A DNA stretch of 64,000 nucleotides. It comes from Sphingobacterium sp. R2. GTDB taxonomy: Bacteria; Bacteroidota; Bacteroidia; Sphingobacteriales; Sphingobacteriaceae. Under the pieces are notes generated by a model. The model worked only from the letters and a program-made list of their open reading frames with translations. It ran no database searches and had not been told where the DNA came from. Position 1 is the stretch's first letter, and every line of letters begins with the position of its first letter. Location of the stretch: assembly GCF_040760075.1 (NCBI RefSeq), contig NZ_CP142884.1:682001-746000 (forward strand), read 5' to 3'. The position numbers and the translations under genes are program-made. Shown piece after piece: positions 35,765 to 46,385 of the stretch.

Positions 35765-36919
35765 TTACTTTTTCACGATAAATTTATAAGTCGTTTTGGA
35801 GCTATATTGCTCGCCCGGCTTTAATACTGTTGATGCAAAATTGGGATGGTTCGGTGCATCTGGAAAATGTTGCGTTTCCAAACAGAATGCCGAACGGAAT
35901 GGATAGACTTTTCCTGCTTTACCTTTAGGGTCTGTATCCTTCATAAAATTGCCACTGTAAAACTGCAAACCAGGTTCGGTCGTATAAACTTCCATTGCAA
36001 TACCAGTCTTGCTTGTATACACCTGAGCAACTTTTTGGAAACCATCTTTCTTATCAAGTTCAAAATTATGATCATAGCCCTTTCCGATCTTCAGCTGCGC
36101 ATTTTCATCCTCAATCCGAGCACCAATACGTGTCGGCATCTTAAAATCAAATGCTGTACCCGCTACCGGCAAACTCTTTCCTGTTGGAATCAAGCTGTCG
36201 TCAACTTCTGTAATCGCCTTTGCATCAATTTGAAGTTCGTGATCCAATATTGAAGAATCACCGGCCCCGTTAAGATTAAAGTAAGCGTGGTTGGTAAGGT
36301 TCAATACGGTCTCCTTATCCGTTGTTGCTTGATAGTCTATCGCCAACCCATTGTCGTCCAAAGTGTAAGTTACCTCCATCTTGACTGTCCCCGGATAACC
36401 AGCTTCTTTATCGGGTGAAGTATAAGCCAATGTAATGGATGTTGCCGTGCTACTAACGACATCCCACACTTTATTATACACACCATTTGTACCACCATGA
36501 AGGGAATTTTCTCCATCATTCTTTTCCAAAGAATACACCTCGCCATTCAGCTTAAACGAAGCTTTACCAATCCGATTACCATACCGTCCTACGATAGCCC
36601 CATAAAAATTATTATAGTTTTCCTTGTATTCATTAGCTGAATCATAACCCAAAATCACATCTGTCAATTGACCATCCTTATTCGGAACATTTAAACTCAC
36701 CAAGCGTGCGCCATAATTTGTCAATGTAATGGCAAGTTTGTCATTCTTAAGCTGGAATAGTTTCACCTCTTTACCATCAATCTGGCTGTCAAAAGCCTGG
36801 TTGGAAGAAGAATCAGCCAATGTCGATGCTGACTTATTTTGAGTTGACGGAGATTGGCAGCCATAAGCTAATGAAGCACAGGTCAACAAACCAATAATAA
36901 TTTTCTTATTCATCTGCAA
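35765..36919 (-). CDS. galM: Aldose 1-epimerase (mutarotase), lipoprotein
   Basis: 384 residues. Lipobox LAYGC near residue 21 means it is lipid-anchored outside the cytoplasm. The epimerase fold is clear: NYGARLVSLNVPNKDG, YGAIVGRYGNRIGKA, the NLTNHAYFNL motif with its active-site His, and the C-terminal FCLETQHFPDAPNHP with acidic residue. It interconverts alpha and beta anomers of arabinose or other aldoses. Its place between symporter and arabinofuranosidase genes suggests that it equilibrates freshly released arabinose before transport. Confidence 0.9.
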   Translation of the reverse strand: MQMNKKIIIGLLTCASLAYGCQSPSTQNKSASTLADSSSNQAFDSQIDGKEVKLFQLKNDKLAITLTNYGARLVSLNVPNKDGQLTDVILGYDSANEYKENYNNFYGAIVGRYGNRIGKASFKLNGEVYSLEKNDGENSLHGGTNGVYNKVWDVVSSTATSITLAYTSPDKEAGYPGTVKMEVTYTLDDNGLAIDYQATTDKETVLNLTNHAYFNLNGAGDSSILDHELQIDAKAITEVDDSLIPTGKSLPVAGTAFDFKMPTRIGARIEDENAQLKIGKGYDHNFELDKKDGFQKVAQVYTSKTGIAMEVYTTEPGLQFYSGNFMKDTDPKGKAGKVYPFRSAFCLETQHFPDAPNHPNFASTVLKPGEQYSSKTTYKFIVKK

Positions 36920-36931
36920 TTAAGTTTTGTT

Positions 36932-36970
36932 CCATCGTTTTGATGGAGGCTTCCTAATTTCAATTAGGAA
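36932..36970 (-). other. Two small hairpins between symporter and mutarotase genes
   Basis: In the 89-bp gap there is CCATC/GATGG (36932-36946) followed by TTCCTAATT/AATTAGGAA (36951-36970). Neither is followed by a long T run on the minus strand. They may tune transcript stability within the operon. Confidence 0.3.
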
Positions 36971-37008
36971 TGGTTCATAATCATTTATTTAATCAAATAG
37001 CATTAATG

Positions 37009-38709
37009 CTACCAAAAACGCACATAAATAGCAGTGACCAACAATAAAGTCACGACAATTAATGCTAATACGGATGGTTCTACTTTAAACATCGATCGAT
37101 CCAAGACGAAAGCTTTTGGATTAACCTTTGGTCCAAATAAGCTAACAGCAATCATAGCGATCATAGTAAATACAAAAGCTAATCCCATACAGATCTGGAA
37201 CGGAATTTCATATACACCAGCTTTATTCAGATACGCGGTATAGATCCATGTCTCTGGTCCAAAAACTTTCGTTGCAAACTCGTTGAAGAATATAGACAAC
37301 GCAAATCCAGTGATCAGTCCAGTGATAGCCGCCGCCCCTGTGGTTCTTTTCCAAAACATACCCAACAAAAACATCGCAAAAACCCCAGGACTAATAAAAC
37401 CGGTATATTTTTGAATGAATGTAAATCCTCCGGCCCCGCCGATGCCCAGCGCATCGTTCCATGTAAACAGCACAGAAAGTAGAATAGAGATCACAATCGT
37501 TATCTTTCCTACCCAGACCATTTTAGCTTCGCTCGCGTCTTTATTGATATATTTTTTAAAGATATCCAATGTGAAGATTGTTGCGATACTATTTGCTTTT
37601 CCTGCTAATCCAGCAACAATAGCAGCTGTTAAGGCAGCTAATGCAAGTCCTTTCATACCATTTGGCAAATAGCCCAAAATTGCTGAATATGCATTATCGG
37701 CATGAAACACTCCTCCAGGAGCCATTTCGTGTTGTAACGCCCCATTTTTGTATAGCACATAAGCGGCTATCCCCGGAAGCATAACGATAATCGGCATAAA
37801 CAATTTTAGAAATCCGGCAAAAAGAATTCCTGTTCGCGCAGTCTTCAAATCTGCTCCCAAAGCGCGTTGTGTAATATATTGATTGCAGCCCCAGTAATTT
37901 AGGTTGACAATCCAGATCCCGGCAAGGTACATCCCTATTCCAGGTAACATCAGATATTTATTAATATCTTCCTGACTAGCGCCAGGCCCGGGTTTATCAA
38001 CAAAAAGGTTAAAATGCTCTGGAGAGTCTTCCATCAGCTTATTAAATCCAGCTAAGGCATCTTTTCCTAAACCAAAATGTTCGCTGACTAACGTCAGTGC
38101 TACATAGGTCGTCGCTATACCACCAATAATCAATACAACAACCTGAATCACATCCGTAAAACCAATAACACGCATTCCTCCTAGGGTAATAATCACCGCA
38201 AATACAGCTAAGGCGACTGTTATCGTATGAAAGCTATCTCCGCCGCCGGCCATACTTGAAATAGCGATTGCCCCTAAATACAAAATCGATGTCAGGTTGA
38301 CAAAAACATATAAAAACAACCAGAAAATTGCCATGATAAGACTTGTCGTTTCATTGTATCGATTATTTAAAAACTGGGGCATGGTGAAAATCTTATTTTT
38401 CAAATAGACCGGTATAAACCAAACCGCCACAATAATTAGCGCTACCGCCGCAATAAGCTCATATGCCGCCACAGCAATACCGACCTCAAAGCCGTTACCG
38501 CTCATCCCTATAAACTGTTCAGCCGAGATGTTTGACGCAATCAATGACGAACCTATGGCCCACCAAGTAAGTGACCCTTCCGCCAAAAAGTAGTCCTTGC
38601 TACTGCTCAAACTATTGGTCTTTTTACGATAAATCCAATAGCCGTAGCCAGCTACGATAAAGAAGTAAATTACAAAGATGATGTAATCTACCGTTGCAAA
38701 TTTTTCCAT
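37009..38709 (-). CDS. Sodium/sugar symporter (SSS/SGLT family)
   Basis: About 566 residues from the ATG at 38709; the longer frame to 38766 adds 19 polar residues before the first membrane helix (VDYIIFVIYFFIVAGYGYWI). Around 14 hydrophobic segments. SSS-family landmarks: WWAIGSSLIASNISAEQFIG (sodium site region), GCNQYITQRALGADLKTART, and GLALAALTAAIVAGLAGKAN. Probable substrate is L-arabinose, from its place between araA and the mutarotase gene; the family also moves glucose, galactose and xylose. It resembles the Na+/solute symporters in Bacteroides arabinose operons. Confidence 0.9.
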   Translation of the reverse strand: MEKFATVDYIIFVIYFFIVAGYGYWIYRKKTNSLSSSKDYFLAEGSLTWWAIGSSLIASNISAEQFIGMSGNGFEVGIAVAAYELIAAVALIIVAVWFIPVYLKNKIFTMPQFLNNRYNETTSLIMAIFWLFLYVFVNLTSILYLGAIAISSMAGGGDSFHTITVALAVFAVIITLGGMRVIGFTDVIQVVVLIIGGIATTYVALTLVSEHFGLGKDALAGFNKLMEDSPEHFNLFVDKPGPGASQEDINKYLMLPGIGMYLAGIWIVNLNYWGCNQYITQRALGADLKTARTGILFAGFLKLFMPIIVMLPGIAAYVLYKNGALQHEMAPGGVFHADNAYSAILGYLPNGMKGLALAALTAAIVAGLAGKANSIATIFTLDIFKKYINKDASEAKMVWVGKITIVISILLSVLFTWNDALGIGGAGGFTFIQKYTGFISPGVFAMFLLGMFWKRTTGAAAITGLITGFALSIFFNEFATKVFGPETWIYTAYLNKAGVYEIPFQICMGLAFVFTMIAMIAVSLFGPKVNPKAFVLDRSMFKVEPSVLALIVVTLLLVTAIYVRFW

Positions 38710-38781
38710 ATTTCCCAAATTGGTTATTATAAATAAGCCACTTATGCCTTCACGAGAGAAGGACATAAATGGCTCAAGTTA

Positions 38782-40284
38782 TTATTTACTGAGTAAATAA
38801 TAAAGTTCATTCCATTTTAATTGATCTTCGAGTTTCGCTAGCGTGGTGTCCTCATCGATCAAAACATACTCCAGTCCGGCAATACGCGCAAAATCTTCGA
38901 GATATTCAGGCGTCAAACTCAAACTATAAGCGGTATGGTGAGCACCTCCAGCTAAAATCCAGGCGCTGCAACCTGTTTTCATATCAGGAAGCGGTTTCCA
39001 TAATACGCGTGCGACAGGAAGCTTTGGTAAATCCTCTTCCACGGAAACACCTTGTACCTTATTAACGATCAAACGAAAGCGCGTTCCCATATCGACCAAC
39101 GAAGCATTCAGTGCATCCCCGCTCTGACCGTTGAACACCAAACGGGCAGGATCCGCCTTGCCACCAATTCCTAGCGGATGCACTTCGATACGCGGTTTTC
39201 CGGTTGCTAACGCCGGGTCTACTTCTAACATATGTGAACCAAGTACCATTGGATTCTGTGGATCAAAATGGTAAGTATAGTCTTCCATAAATGCAGTGGT
39301 CCCCGATAATCCTGCCCCCATCACTTTACATGCACGCACCAAAGCTGGAGTCTTCCAATCTCCTTCACCTGCAAAACCATAACCCTCAGCCATTAATCGC
39401 TGTACTGCCAAGCCCGGAAGTTGCACCATACCATGCAAATCCTCAAAAGTATCCGTGAAACCTTTAAAGTTTCCTTTTTCCAAAAACTTCCTTAAACCAA
39501 TTTCAATTTTAGCAGCCTCGATTAAGTTCGTACGAAACTCTCCGCCAGCTTTTACATTTTCGGCCAACTCATAAGAAGATTCGTACTCTGCTAGCAGTGC
39601 TTCAATTTCTGCTTCTGTACTTGAGTTGATAACCTCTACTAAATCACCGATTGCGTAAGTATTTACCGAAAAGCCAAATCTCGACTCCGCTTCCACTTTA
39701 TCGCCGTCTGTAACCGCCACATAACGCATATTGTCACCAAATCGTGCAAATTTTGCGCCCTGCCAGTCATGCCACCCAGCTGCCGCGCGAGCCCAAACAT
39801 TGATCCGCTCAAGCACCTCCGCATCTTGCCAATGGCCAGTCACGACTTTACGCGCTATCTTTAGCCGGCTGACGATATGTCCAAACTCGCGATCTCCATG
39901 TGCGCTCTGATTGAGATTCATAAAATCCATATCGATACTACTCCATGGAATGTCCTGGTTGTACTGCGTATGCAGATGTAGCAATGGTTTTTGTAACGCC
40001 TTTAAACCTCTAATCCACATTTTTGCTGGGGAAAATGTATGCATCCATGTGATGACACCTATACAATTTTCCGCACTATTGGCGGCAGCCAATGTCGCAT
40101 ATATCTCATCGGTATTTTTTACGATCGGTTTATATTTTACTCCTACCGGAATTGCTTTTTGCGTATGAAGGTAATTGGCTATCTCTTCTGCATGTAGAGC
40201 AACTTGTCTTAAAGTCTCCTCTCCATACAGGTCTTGGCTACCCACGACAAACCAGACCTCAAGTTCTTTTAAATTGATATTCAT
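38782..40284 (-). CDS. araA: L-arabinose isomerase
   Basis: 500 residues, the usual AraA length. Family landmarks: [16 protein letters not shown] at the N-terminus, [47 protein letters not shown], and DGKGEG-like region replaced by [17 protein letters not shown] around residue 305. Metal-binding Glu and His residues are present ([23 protein letters not shown]). It converts L-arabinose to L-ribulose in the cytoplasm. Second catabolic step is supplied by the araB product upstream. Confidence 0.97.
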   Translation of the reverse strand: MNINLKELEVWFVVGSQDLYGEETLRQVALHAEEIANYLHTQKAIPVGVKYKPIVKNTDEIYATLAAANSAENCIGVITWMHTFSPAKMWIRGLKALQKPLLHLHTQYNQDIPWSSIDMDFMNLNQSAHGDREFGHIVSRLKIARKVVTGHWQDAEVLERINVWARAAAGWHDWQGAKFARFGDNMRYVAVTDGDKVEAESRFGFSVNTYAIGDLVEVINSSTEAEIEALLAEYESSYELAENVKAGGEFRTNLIEAAKIEIGLRKFLEKGNFKGFTDTFEDLHGMVQLPGLAVQRLMAEGYGFAGEGDWKTPALVRACKVMGAGLSGTTAFMEDYTYHFDPQNPMVLGSHMLEVDPALATGKPRIEVHPLGIGGKADPARLVFNGQSGDALNASLVDMGTRFRLIVNKVQGVSVEEDLPKLPVARVLWKPLPDMKTGCSAWILAGGAHHTAYSLSLTPEYLEDFARIAGLEYVLIDEDTTLAKLEDQLKWNELYYLLSK

Positions 40285-40325
40285 GTTAAATTGTAGTTTT
40301 TCTATAGATTTTTTATTACTGAAAA

Positions 40326-41018
40326 TTATTGACCATAATAGGAATTAGCACCATGCTTCCGTTCATAATGCTTTTTGATCAGTGCAGGCTTTAATCGAGG
40401 CGCATTAGGATTGATCTGTTCTGTCAACCAGGCCATTTTAGCAACCTGTTCGAGCACCGCGCTGTTATACACTGATTTTGCTCCAGTTTTACCCCAGGCA
40501 AATGGAGCATGGTTGCCAACAAGAATCATTTCCACTTCTTTATAGTCCAGCTCATGCTCAGTAAAGTGATTGATAATCTGAAAGCCTGTTTCATGCTCAT
40601 AGTTCCCTGCAATCATTTCATCGCTCATTGGTGGGGCACATGGAATATCTTTTGTCAGGTGATCGGCGTGTGTGGTACCAAAAATAGGGATATCCCGCTG
40701 CGCTTGTGCCCATGCTGTGGCGTAAGTTGAGTGTGTATGGGTAATACCTCCGATCTCTTCCCAGTGTTTGTAGAGCAGCGCATGCGTCTTGGTATCGGAC
40801 GACGGGCGGAGATCACCTTCAACGATTCGGCCGTCAAAATCCACAATTACCATATGCTCCGGCGAAAGTTCTTCATACGGAACACCACTAGGTTTAATAG
40901 CAAATACACCATGCTGACGATCCACCACACTCACATTTCCAAATGTAAAAAGCACTAAGCCCAATTGGGGCAATTGCATATTGCAATGATATGCTTCCTC
41001 TTTAATTGAATTATACAT
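40326..41018 (-). CDS. araD: L-ribulose-5-phosphate 4-epimerase
   Basis: 230 residues from the ATG at 41018 ([17 protein letters not shown]), which matches the usual start of AraD. A longer frame to 41051 would overlap araB and add an atypical leader. Class II aldolase/epimerase motifs: [22 protein letters not shown], and zinc ligands in [16 protein letters not shown] and a third His in [17 protein letters not shown]. It converts L-ribulose 5-phosphate to D-xylulose 5-phosphate, feeding the pentose phosphate pathway. It is 16 bases after araB. Confidence 0.95.
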   Translation of the reverse strand: MYNSIKEEAYHCNMQLPQLGLVLFTFGNVSVVDRQHGVFAIKPSGVPYEELSPEHMVIVDFDGRIVEGDLRPSSDTKTHALLYKHWEEIGGITHTHSTYATAWAQAQRDIPIFGTTHADHLTKDIPCAPPMSDEMIAGNYEHETGFQIINHFTEHELDYKEVEMILVGNHAPFAWGKTGAKSVYNSAVLEQVAKMAWLTEQINPNAPRLKPALIKKHYERKHGANSYYGQ

Positions 41019-41034
41019 GATTAAATTTGAATGG

Positions 41035-42723
41035 TTAAACAGTAAGGGCACGCAATTCTTTTCCTTCTACGAAAGCACCCAAAGCGCGGTAACGTTCGTA
41101 GCGTTGAGCATACATGGGCACCCATTTCTCCTCGGGTATATAAGTTTGTTCAAAGCCTTGTCCCATCGCTGCCATTGCATCTTCGACGCGGTCATATAAA
41201 CCCGCTGCCGTGGCGGCAAACATCGCTGCGCCGATAGCGCAGGTCTGCTCACTTTTGTGGATACGAATCGGCATATTCATTACATTGGCCATCATTTGCA
41301 TAATAAAAGGTGATTTTTTTGCGACACCACCCAAACCAATCAAACCTTTTACAGGAATACCCTGGGCGACAAAGCGGTCCACAATCGCCTTTGCTCCAAA
41401 ACATGTCGCTTCGACAATGGCTCTGAAAATACGTGGAGCATCAGTTCCGAGGTGCAAACCCGTAATCGCACCTTTCAAGGATTGATCTGCATCGGGTGTA
41501 CGGCGACCATTGAACCAGTCAATTGCTAATTCGGACGCTTCTGTTACGGGAAGCAACGCAGCCTGCTCACTTAAACGAAACAATAGCTTATCCTCCAATG
41601 TGGCGATCAACTGTTCACGGTTTTCTTCAGACATACCTTCAACCTCTTGTATTAAATTCTTCGTTGGCCACAATAAAACCTGCTTCAGCCATGCGTAAGC
41701 ATCACCAAATGCAGATTGTCCGGCCTCCATGCCAATCATTCCCGGAATAATCGAACCATCTACCTGCCCACAGATCCCCTTCACCAAAGTATGCTGTACT
41801 TCCTCCTTTGGAGCAACTAGCATGTCGCAAGTAGATGTTCCCATCACCTTACTTAAATAATACGGTTCAATTTGCCCCCCGACCGCACCCATATGACAGT
41901 CAAAAGCACCTACACCGACAACGACCGACGTCGTAAGACCTAATCGTTGTGCCCATTCTTCCGAAAGTTGACCAGCAGCTTTATCGGCCGTATAGGTTTC
42001 GGAAAACAGTCGGTCTACGATACCATCCAATAAGGGGTCTAGCGACGAAAAGAAAGAGTTAGGAGGCAATCCTCCAAATTCTTCAGCCCATAGCGATTTA
42101 TGACCAGCCGAACAGACACCACGTTTCATAGAAGTTACATCTGTCCCTCCAGTCAATAGAAAAGGAATGTAATCGCAATGCTCGACCCAGCTATATGTGG
42201 CGGCACGCACCTTTTCATCAACCCTAAAAACATGAAGCAATTTGGCCCAGAACCACTCCGAAGAATAGACGCCACCCACATACTTCAGATAATCGACTGA
42301 ACTATTTTGATTATGAAGGTTAATCTCCTTGGCTTCCTGAACGGCAGTATGATCTTTCCATAAGACGAACATGGCATTGGGGTTGTGCTCAAATTCTGCC
42401 ATTAAAGCTAGCGGAATACCCTTTTCATTTACGGCAACTGGAGTAGACCCCGTTGTGTCAACGGAAATCGCTCTTACGGTTTCACCGATATTGCTTAATC
42501 CCGATTTGCTTAAGCAATCTTTTATGGTCGCTTCCAATCCTTCGATGTAATCCAAAGGGTGTTGCCTGAACTGACTTAAAGCAGCATCACAATACTCACC
42601 TCTTTTCCAACGCGGGTAGTAAAATACCGAAGACGCGATTTCCTCGCCATTGTTAGCATCGACCAATACCGAACGGACCGAATCACTTCCATAGTCCACC
42701 CCAATGACATGCGATTTATTCAT
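41035..42723 (-). CDS. araB: L-ribulokinase
   Basis: 562 residues from the ATG at 42723 (MNKSHVIGVDYGSDSVRSV); the longer frame adds a 33-residue leader that reads as promoter-region translation. FGGY kinase features: GVDYGSDSVRSVLVD at the N-terminus, AISVDTTGSTPVAV, VMGTSTCDMLVAP, and ATP-binding GLIGLGGVAKKSPFIMQMMA near residue 445. It phosphorylates L-ribulose to L-ribulose 5-phosphate. First gene of the arabinose operon, facing the regulator gene across a 330-bp control region. Confidence 0.96.
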   Translation of the reverse strand: MNKSHVIGVDYGSDSVRSVLVDANNGEEIASSVFYYPRWKRGEYCDAALSQFRQHPLDYIEGLEATIKDCLSKSGLSNIGETVRAISVDTTGSTPVAVNEKGIPLALMAEFEHNPNAMFVLWKDHTAVQEAKEINLHNQNSSVDYLKYVGGVYSSEWFWAKLLHVFRVDEKVRAATYSWVEHCDYIPFLLTGGTDVTSMKRGVCSAGHKSLWAEEFGGLPPNSFFSSLDPLLDGIVDRLFSETYTADKAAGQLSEEWAQRLGLTTSVVVGVGAFDCHMGAVGGQIEPYYLSKVMGTSTCDMLVAPKEEVQHTLVKGICGQVDGSIIPGMIGMEAGQSAFGDAYAWLKQVLLWPTKNLIQEVEGMSEENREQLIATLEDKLLFRLSEQAALLPVTEASELAIDWFNGRRTPDADQSLKGAITGLHLGTDAPRIFRAIVEATCFGAKAIVDRFVAQGIPVKGLIGLGGVAKKSPFIMQMMANVMNMPIRIHKSEQTCAIGAAMFAATAAGLYDRVEDAMAAMGQGFEQTYIPEEKWVPMYAQRYERYRALGAFVEGKELRALTV

Positions 42724-42819
42724 TTTTGCTGAATTTGGTTTATAACTTATAATTGTTCTTAACGTCTTACTTTTCAATTTTCCATCTGTAAAGTTAGCAT
42801 TGAAAAAAATAATTAGTGT

Positions 42820-42850
42820 CAAATAAACATTTAATTTTTTAAATATGAAA
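42820..42850 (-). promoter_or_regulatory. Candidate araB promoter
   Basis: On the minus strand TTTC (42850-42847), 19 bases, then TTTATTTG (42827-42820). Each box differs by one base from the Bacteroidota TTTG / TAnnTTTG consensus and the spacing is standard. The inverted repeat at 42831-42876 covers the upstream box and most of the spacer, as a repressor site would. Confidence 0.4.
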
Positions 42851-42876
42851 GAAAATTTTCATATTTAAAAAATTAA
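42831..42876. promoter_or_regulatory. 46-bp inverted repeat, probable AraR operator
   Basis: Two perfect 20-base arms (left arm 42831-42850, right arm 42857-42876) around a 6-base GAAAAT spacer. Each arm runs from a TTAAT end to ATGAAA at the centre. It lies upstream of araB and about 120 bp before the araR promoter box. The neighbouring regulator and overlap with the putative promoter suggest an operator. It is too AT-rich and too far from any stop codon to be a convincing terminator. Confidence 0.5.
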
Positions 42877-42994
42877 TCTAACTTCATAGCAGCAAATTAT
42901 GATTGACCCTAAATCCTGATATAGGCATAAACGACTGTTTAAAGGAGTATATCAGACAATTATTATACTTATTTTTAGCTATTTACTTTTTTAC

Positions 42995-43002
42995 ATAGTT
43001 TT
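42995..43002 (+). promoter_or_regulatory. Candidate -7 box for araR
   Basis: TAGTTTTG fits the Bacteroidota TAnnTTTG box exactly and lies 51 bases before the araR start. The matching upstream box is poor (TTTT near 42972). Confidence 0.4.
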
Positions 43003-43053
43003 GCCCATGGAATTGGTGGGGTGAAGTCAGATAAAACGATAAAACGATAGAAA

Positions 43054-43758
43054 ATGGAATATTATAAAAAAGATTCAGGGATCCTTTTGGCTGTAGACTG
43101 TATCATATTTGGATTTAACGGCGAATCCCTAGAAGTACTTTTAATTAAACGCGATTTCGAACCAGAAAGAAATAAATGGAGCCTAATGGGAGGTTTCGTT
43201 CAATCCAATGAAAGTCCTGAAGAAGCTGCAAGCAGAGTACTGAGACAGCTAACAGGCCTTGAAAATGTATACATGGAGCAATGTAGCGTATTTGGGGAGC
43301 CTACCCGAGAACCTAACGATCGCGTTGTCAGCATCTGTTACTTTGCCCTGATTGATACGCAACAGTATAAACATATCATCAGTGATGATTACGAAGCAAA
43401 ATGGTTTCCTTTGCAAGAGCGCCCAACACTTATCTTCGACCACGATCAGATGATTACGTCAGCGCAGCACCGCCTACGCATGAAAGCAGCGTTGTATCCC
43501 ATATTATTTGAATTGCTACCTGAGAAATTTACCATTCCGCAAATTGCTGCGCTCTATGAAGGCGTGTATAATATCGAGCTGGATAAGCGCAATTTCAGCC
43601 GAAAACTGCTATCTTCAGATCTTATCATCAAACTTCAAGAAAAGGATAAAGAAAACTCGAAGAAAGGAGCCTATTTCTTTAAATTGAATACGGCTATTTA
43701 TAAGGAAAAGATCATGTCCTTTCTTCGTTATTTACCGAGCTGGTCTATTGAACCTTAA
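43054..43758 (+). CDS. araR: Nudix-family (NrtR-type) arabinose regulator
   Basis: 234 residues. An N-terminal Nudix fold (about 1-145: IFGFNGESLEVLLIKRDFEP, WSLMGGFVQSNESPEEAA) is joined to a C-terminal winged helix (about 155-225: FTIPQIAALYEGVYNIELDK, NFSRKLLSSDLIIKL). The Nudix box is degenerate: where hydrolases have REUxEExGU it reads RVLRQLTGL, losing the metal-binding Glu pair. This is the pattern of NrtR-type regulators that sense a ligand without hydrolysis. Bacteroides AraR, an arabinose-responsive regulator, belongs to this group. Divergent orientation from araB fits control of the operon and of itself. Confidence 0.85.
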   Translation: MEYYKKDSGILLAVDCIIFGFNGESLEVLLIKRDFEPERNKWSLMGGFVQSNESPEEAASRVLRQLTGLENVYMEQCSVFGEPTREPNDRVVSICYFALIDTQQYKHIISDDYEAKWFPLQERPTLIFDHDQMITSAQHRLRMKAALYPILFELLPEKFTIPQIAALYEGVYNIELDKRNFSRKLLSSDLIIKLQEKDKENSKKGAYFFKLNTAIYKEKIMSFLRYLPSWSIEP

Positions 43759-43905
43759 AAATGAAGCAGGAAAATCTGACCTAACAATAGGAATATATTC
43801 ACTTTCAATTTTCGTTTTTTCAATTATTCCTTATATTTATCACAGGTATATCCTAGCTTTACATCTAGGAAAAGCTAAATGATGCATTTTATAACTATAA
43901 ACAAC

Positions 43906-44556
43906 ATGAGCAAATTGAGATTAGCATTTATATTCTTTACAATTTTATTTATTTCATCATATACTACACTACAGGCACAAAATCCTGCCACGGCTCCCCC
44001 GGCTAAAGCAGTACAACAGGATAATGCCTTCAAGTATAGTCCCGATGGATTAAAAAAAGGAAGTTTGTCCAATCAATTTGACCACCTTAACTATATTTCG
44101 AAAAACAACTATGATTTCAAGATGGTGCGTAAATCCAATCTTGAAATTGTCAAAAGAAATGTGATTGATACTGTAGCAAAACTTCACAAAGAAATCAGCT
44201 CCTTGAAATCATCTTCAAGCAATTATTCTTCGAACACAAAAAATTTGCAAGATTCTATCCAGGTCTTAAACGATCAGCTGGCGCAAGAGAAGGAAAAGAC
44301 AGAAAGTTTATCTTTCTTGGGAATCAATACATCGAAAGCTTTTTACAATACAGTTGTTTGGACGATCATTGGGATATTGGCAGTAGCGACATTTATCTTT
44401 CTATTTTCCTACCGAAAGGCGAAAGTGGATACAGTCGAATTCCAAAAGACAGCAGAGCAATCCCAGGAAGAATTTGCAACTTTTCGCAAAAAGGCTATGG
44501 AAAAAGAACAACTGCTTAAGCGCCAGCTACAAGACGAGTTAAACAAAAAAATCTAG
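43906..44556 (+). CDS. Coiled-coil membrane protein of unknown function
   Basis: 216 residues from the ATG at 43906 (MSKLRLAFIFFTILFISS), the best signal-sequence start; an ATG at 43879 would add nine residues. After the signal sequence (ending near LQAQ) comes a proline/alanine-rich stretch, a coiled coil (about 85-135, LKSSSSNYSSNTKNLQDSI, VLNDQLAQEKEKTESL), one membrane helix (FYNTVVWTIIGILAVATFIF) and a charged, helical cytoplasmic tail. Homologs are often labelled tRNA (guanine-N1)-methyltransferase in databases, but nothing here resembles a methyltransferase. A terminator-like hairpin follows. Confidence 0.7.
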   Translation: MSKLRLAFIFFTILFISSYTTLQAQNPATAPPAKAVQQDNAFKYSPDGLKKGSLSNQFDHLNYISKNNYDFKMVRKSNLEIVKRNVIDTVAKLHKEISSLKSSSSNYSSNTKNLQDSIQVLNDQLAQEKEKTESLSFLGINTSKAFYNTVVWTIIGILAVATFIFLFSYRKAKVDTVEFQKTAEQSQEEFATFRKKAMEKEQLLKRQLQDELNKKI

Positions 44557-44590
44557 CACTCTTTTTTCTAAAATTAGGAGATGTATCTTG

Positions 44591-44638
44591 ATCGACCTGT
44601 AGCGAATCCATGAACCATTCGATTACAGGTCGATTTTA
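44591..44638 (+). terminator. Intrinsic terminator
   Basis: 11-bp stem ATCGACCTGTA / TACAGGTCGAT with a second short stem (GCGAAT/ATTCG) inside and a following TTTTATTT run. It lies 35 bases after the coiled-coil gene. Confidence 0.8.
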
Positions 44639-44761
44639 TTTAGCAGTGTAGGTTAAGGAAGAATAACTATCTTTGCATAGATCGAAATTGAAACAGACAG
44701 AATTACAATAGATAACATTTTGACCTACGTTAATAAATTTATAATTTAATTATAAATTCTA

Positions 44762-44793
44762 TTTGTTTTTAAATACGAATAACCTTATTTTTG
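44762..44793 (+). promoter_or_regulatory. atpD promoter, Bacteroidota type
   Basis: TTTG (44762-44765), 20 bases, TATTTTTG (44786-44793), an exact match to the TTTG / TAnnTTTG consensus with ideal spacing. It predicts a transcript start near 44800 and a leader of about 60 bases. The rest of the 305-bp gap (44557-44861) holds only the terminator at 44591-44638. Confidence 0.7.
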
Positions 44794-44843
44794 CTGACCA
44801 AAAAAGAGGCCTTTTATGTCTCTTATATAAAATTGATTAATAA

Positions 44844-46364
<1,521 letters not shown>

Positions 46365-46385
46365 TTTAGATTATATCTAAGAATA

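Larger units (their letters stand above)
42724..43053. promoter_or_regulatory. araB/araR divergent control region
   Basis: This 330-bp gap holds the likely araB promoter on the minus strand (42820-42850), a 46-bp inverted repeat (42831-42876), a likely araR promoter box TAGTTTTG on the plus strand (42995-43002) and a GATAAAAC tandem repeat in the araR leader (43030-43050). I see no gene in it. Confidence 0.6.

Noticed and set aside
41019..41051. Longer N-terminus for AraD
   Set aside because: It would overlap araB and add a leader absent from AraD proteins; the ATG at 41018 matches the family start.
42724..42822. 33-residue N-terminal extension of AraB
   Set aside because: It is AT-rich promoter-region translation; FGGY kinases begin near the GVDYG motif, as from 42723.
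42831..42876. Long inverted repeat as a terminator
   Set aside because: It lies upstream of two divergent genes, more than 100 bp from any stop codon, and overlaps a promoter-like box.
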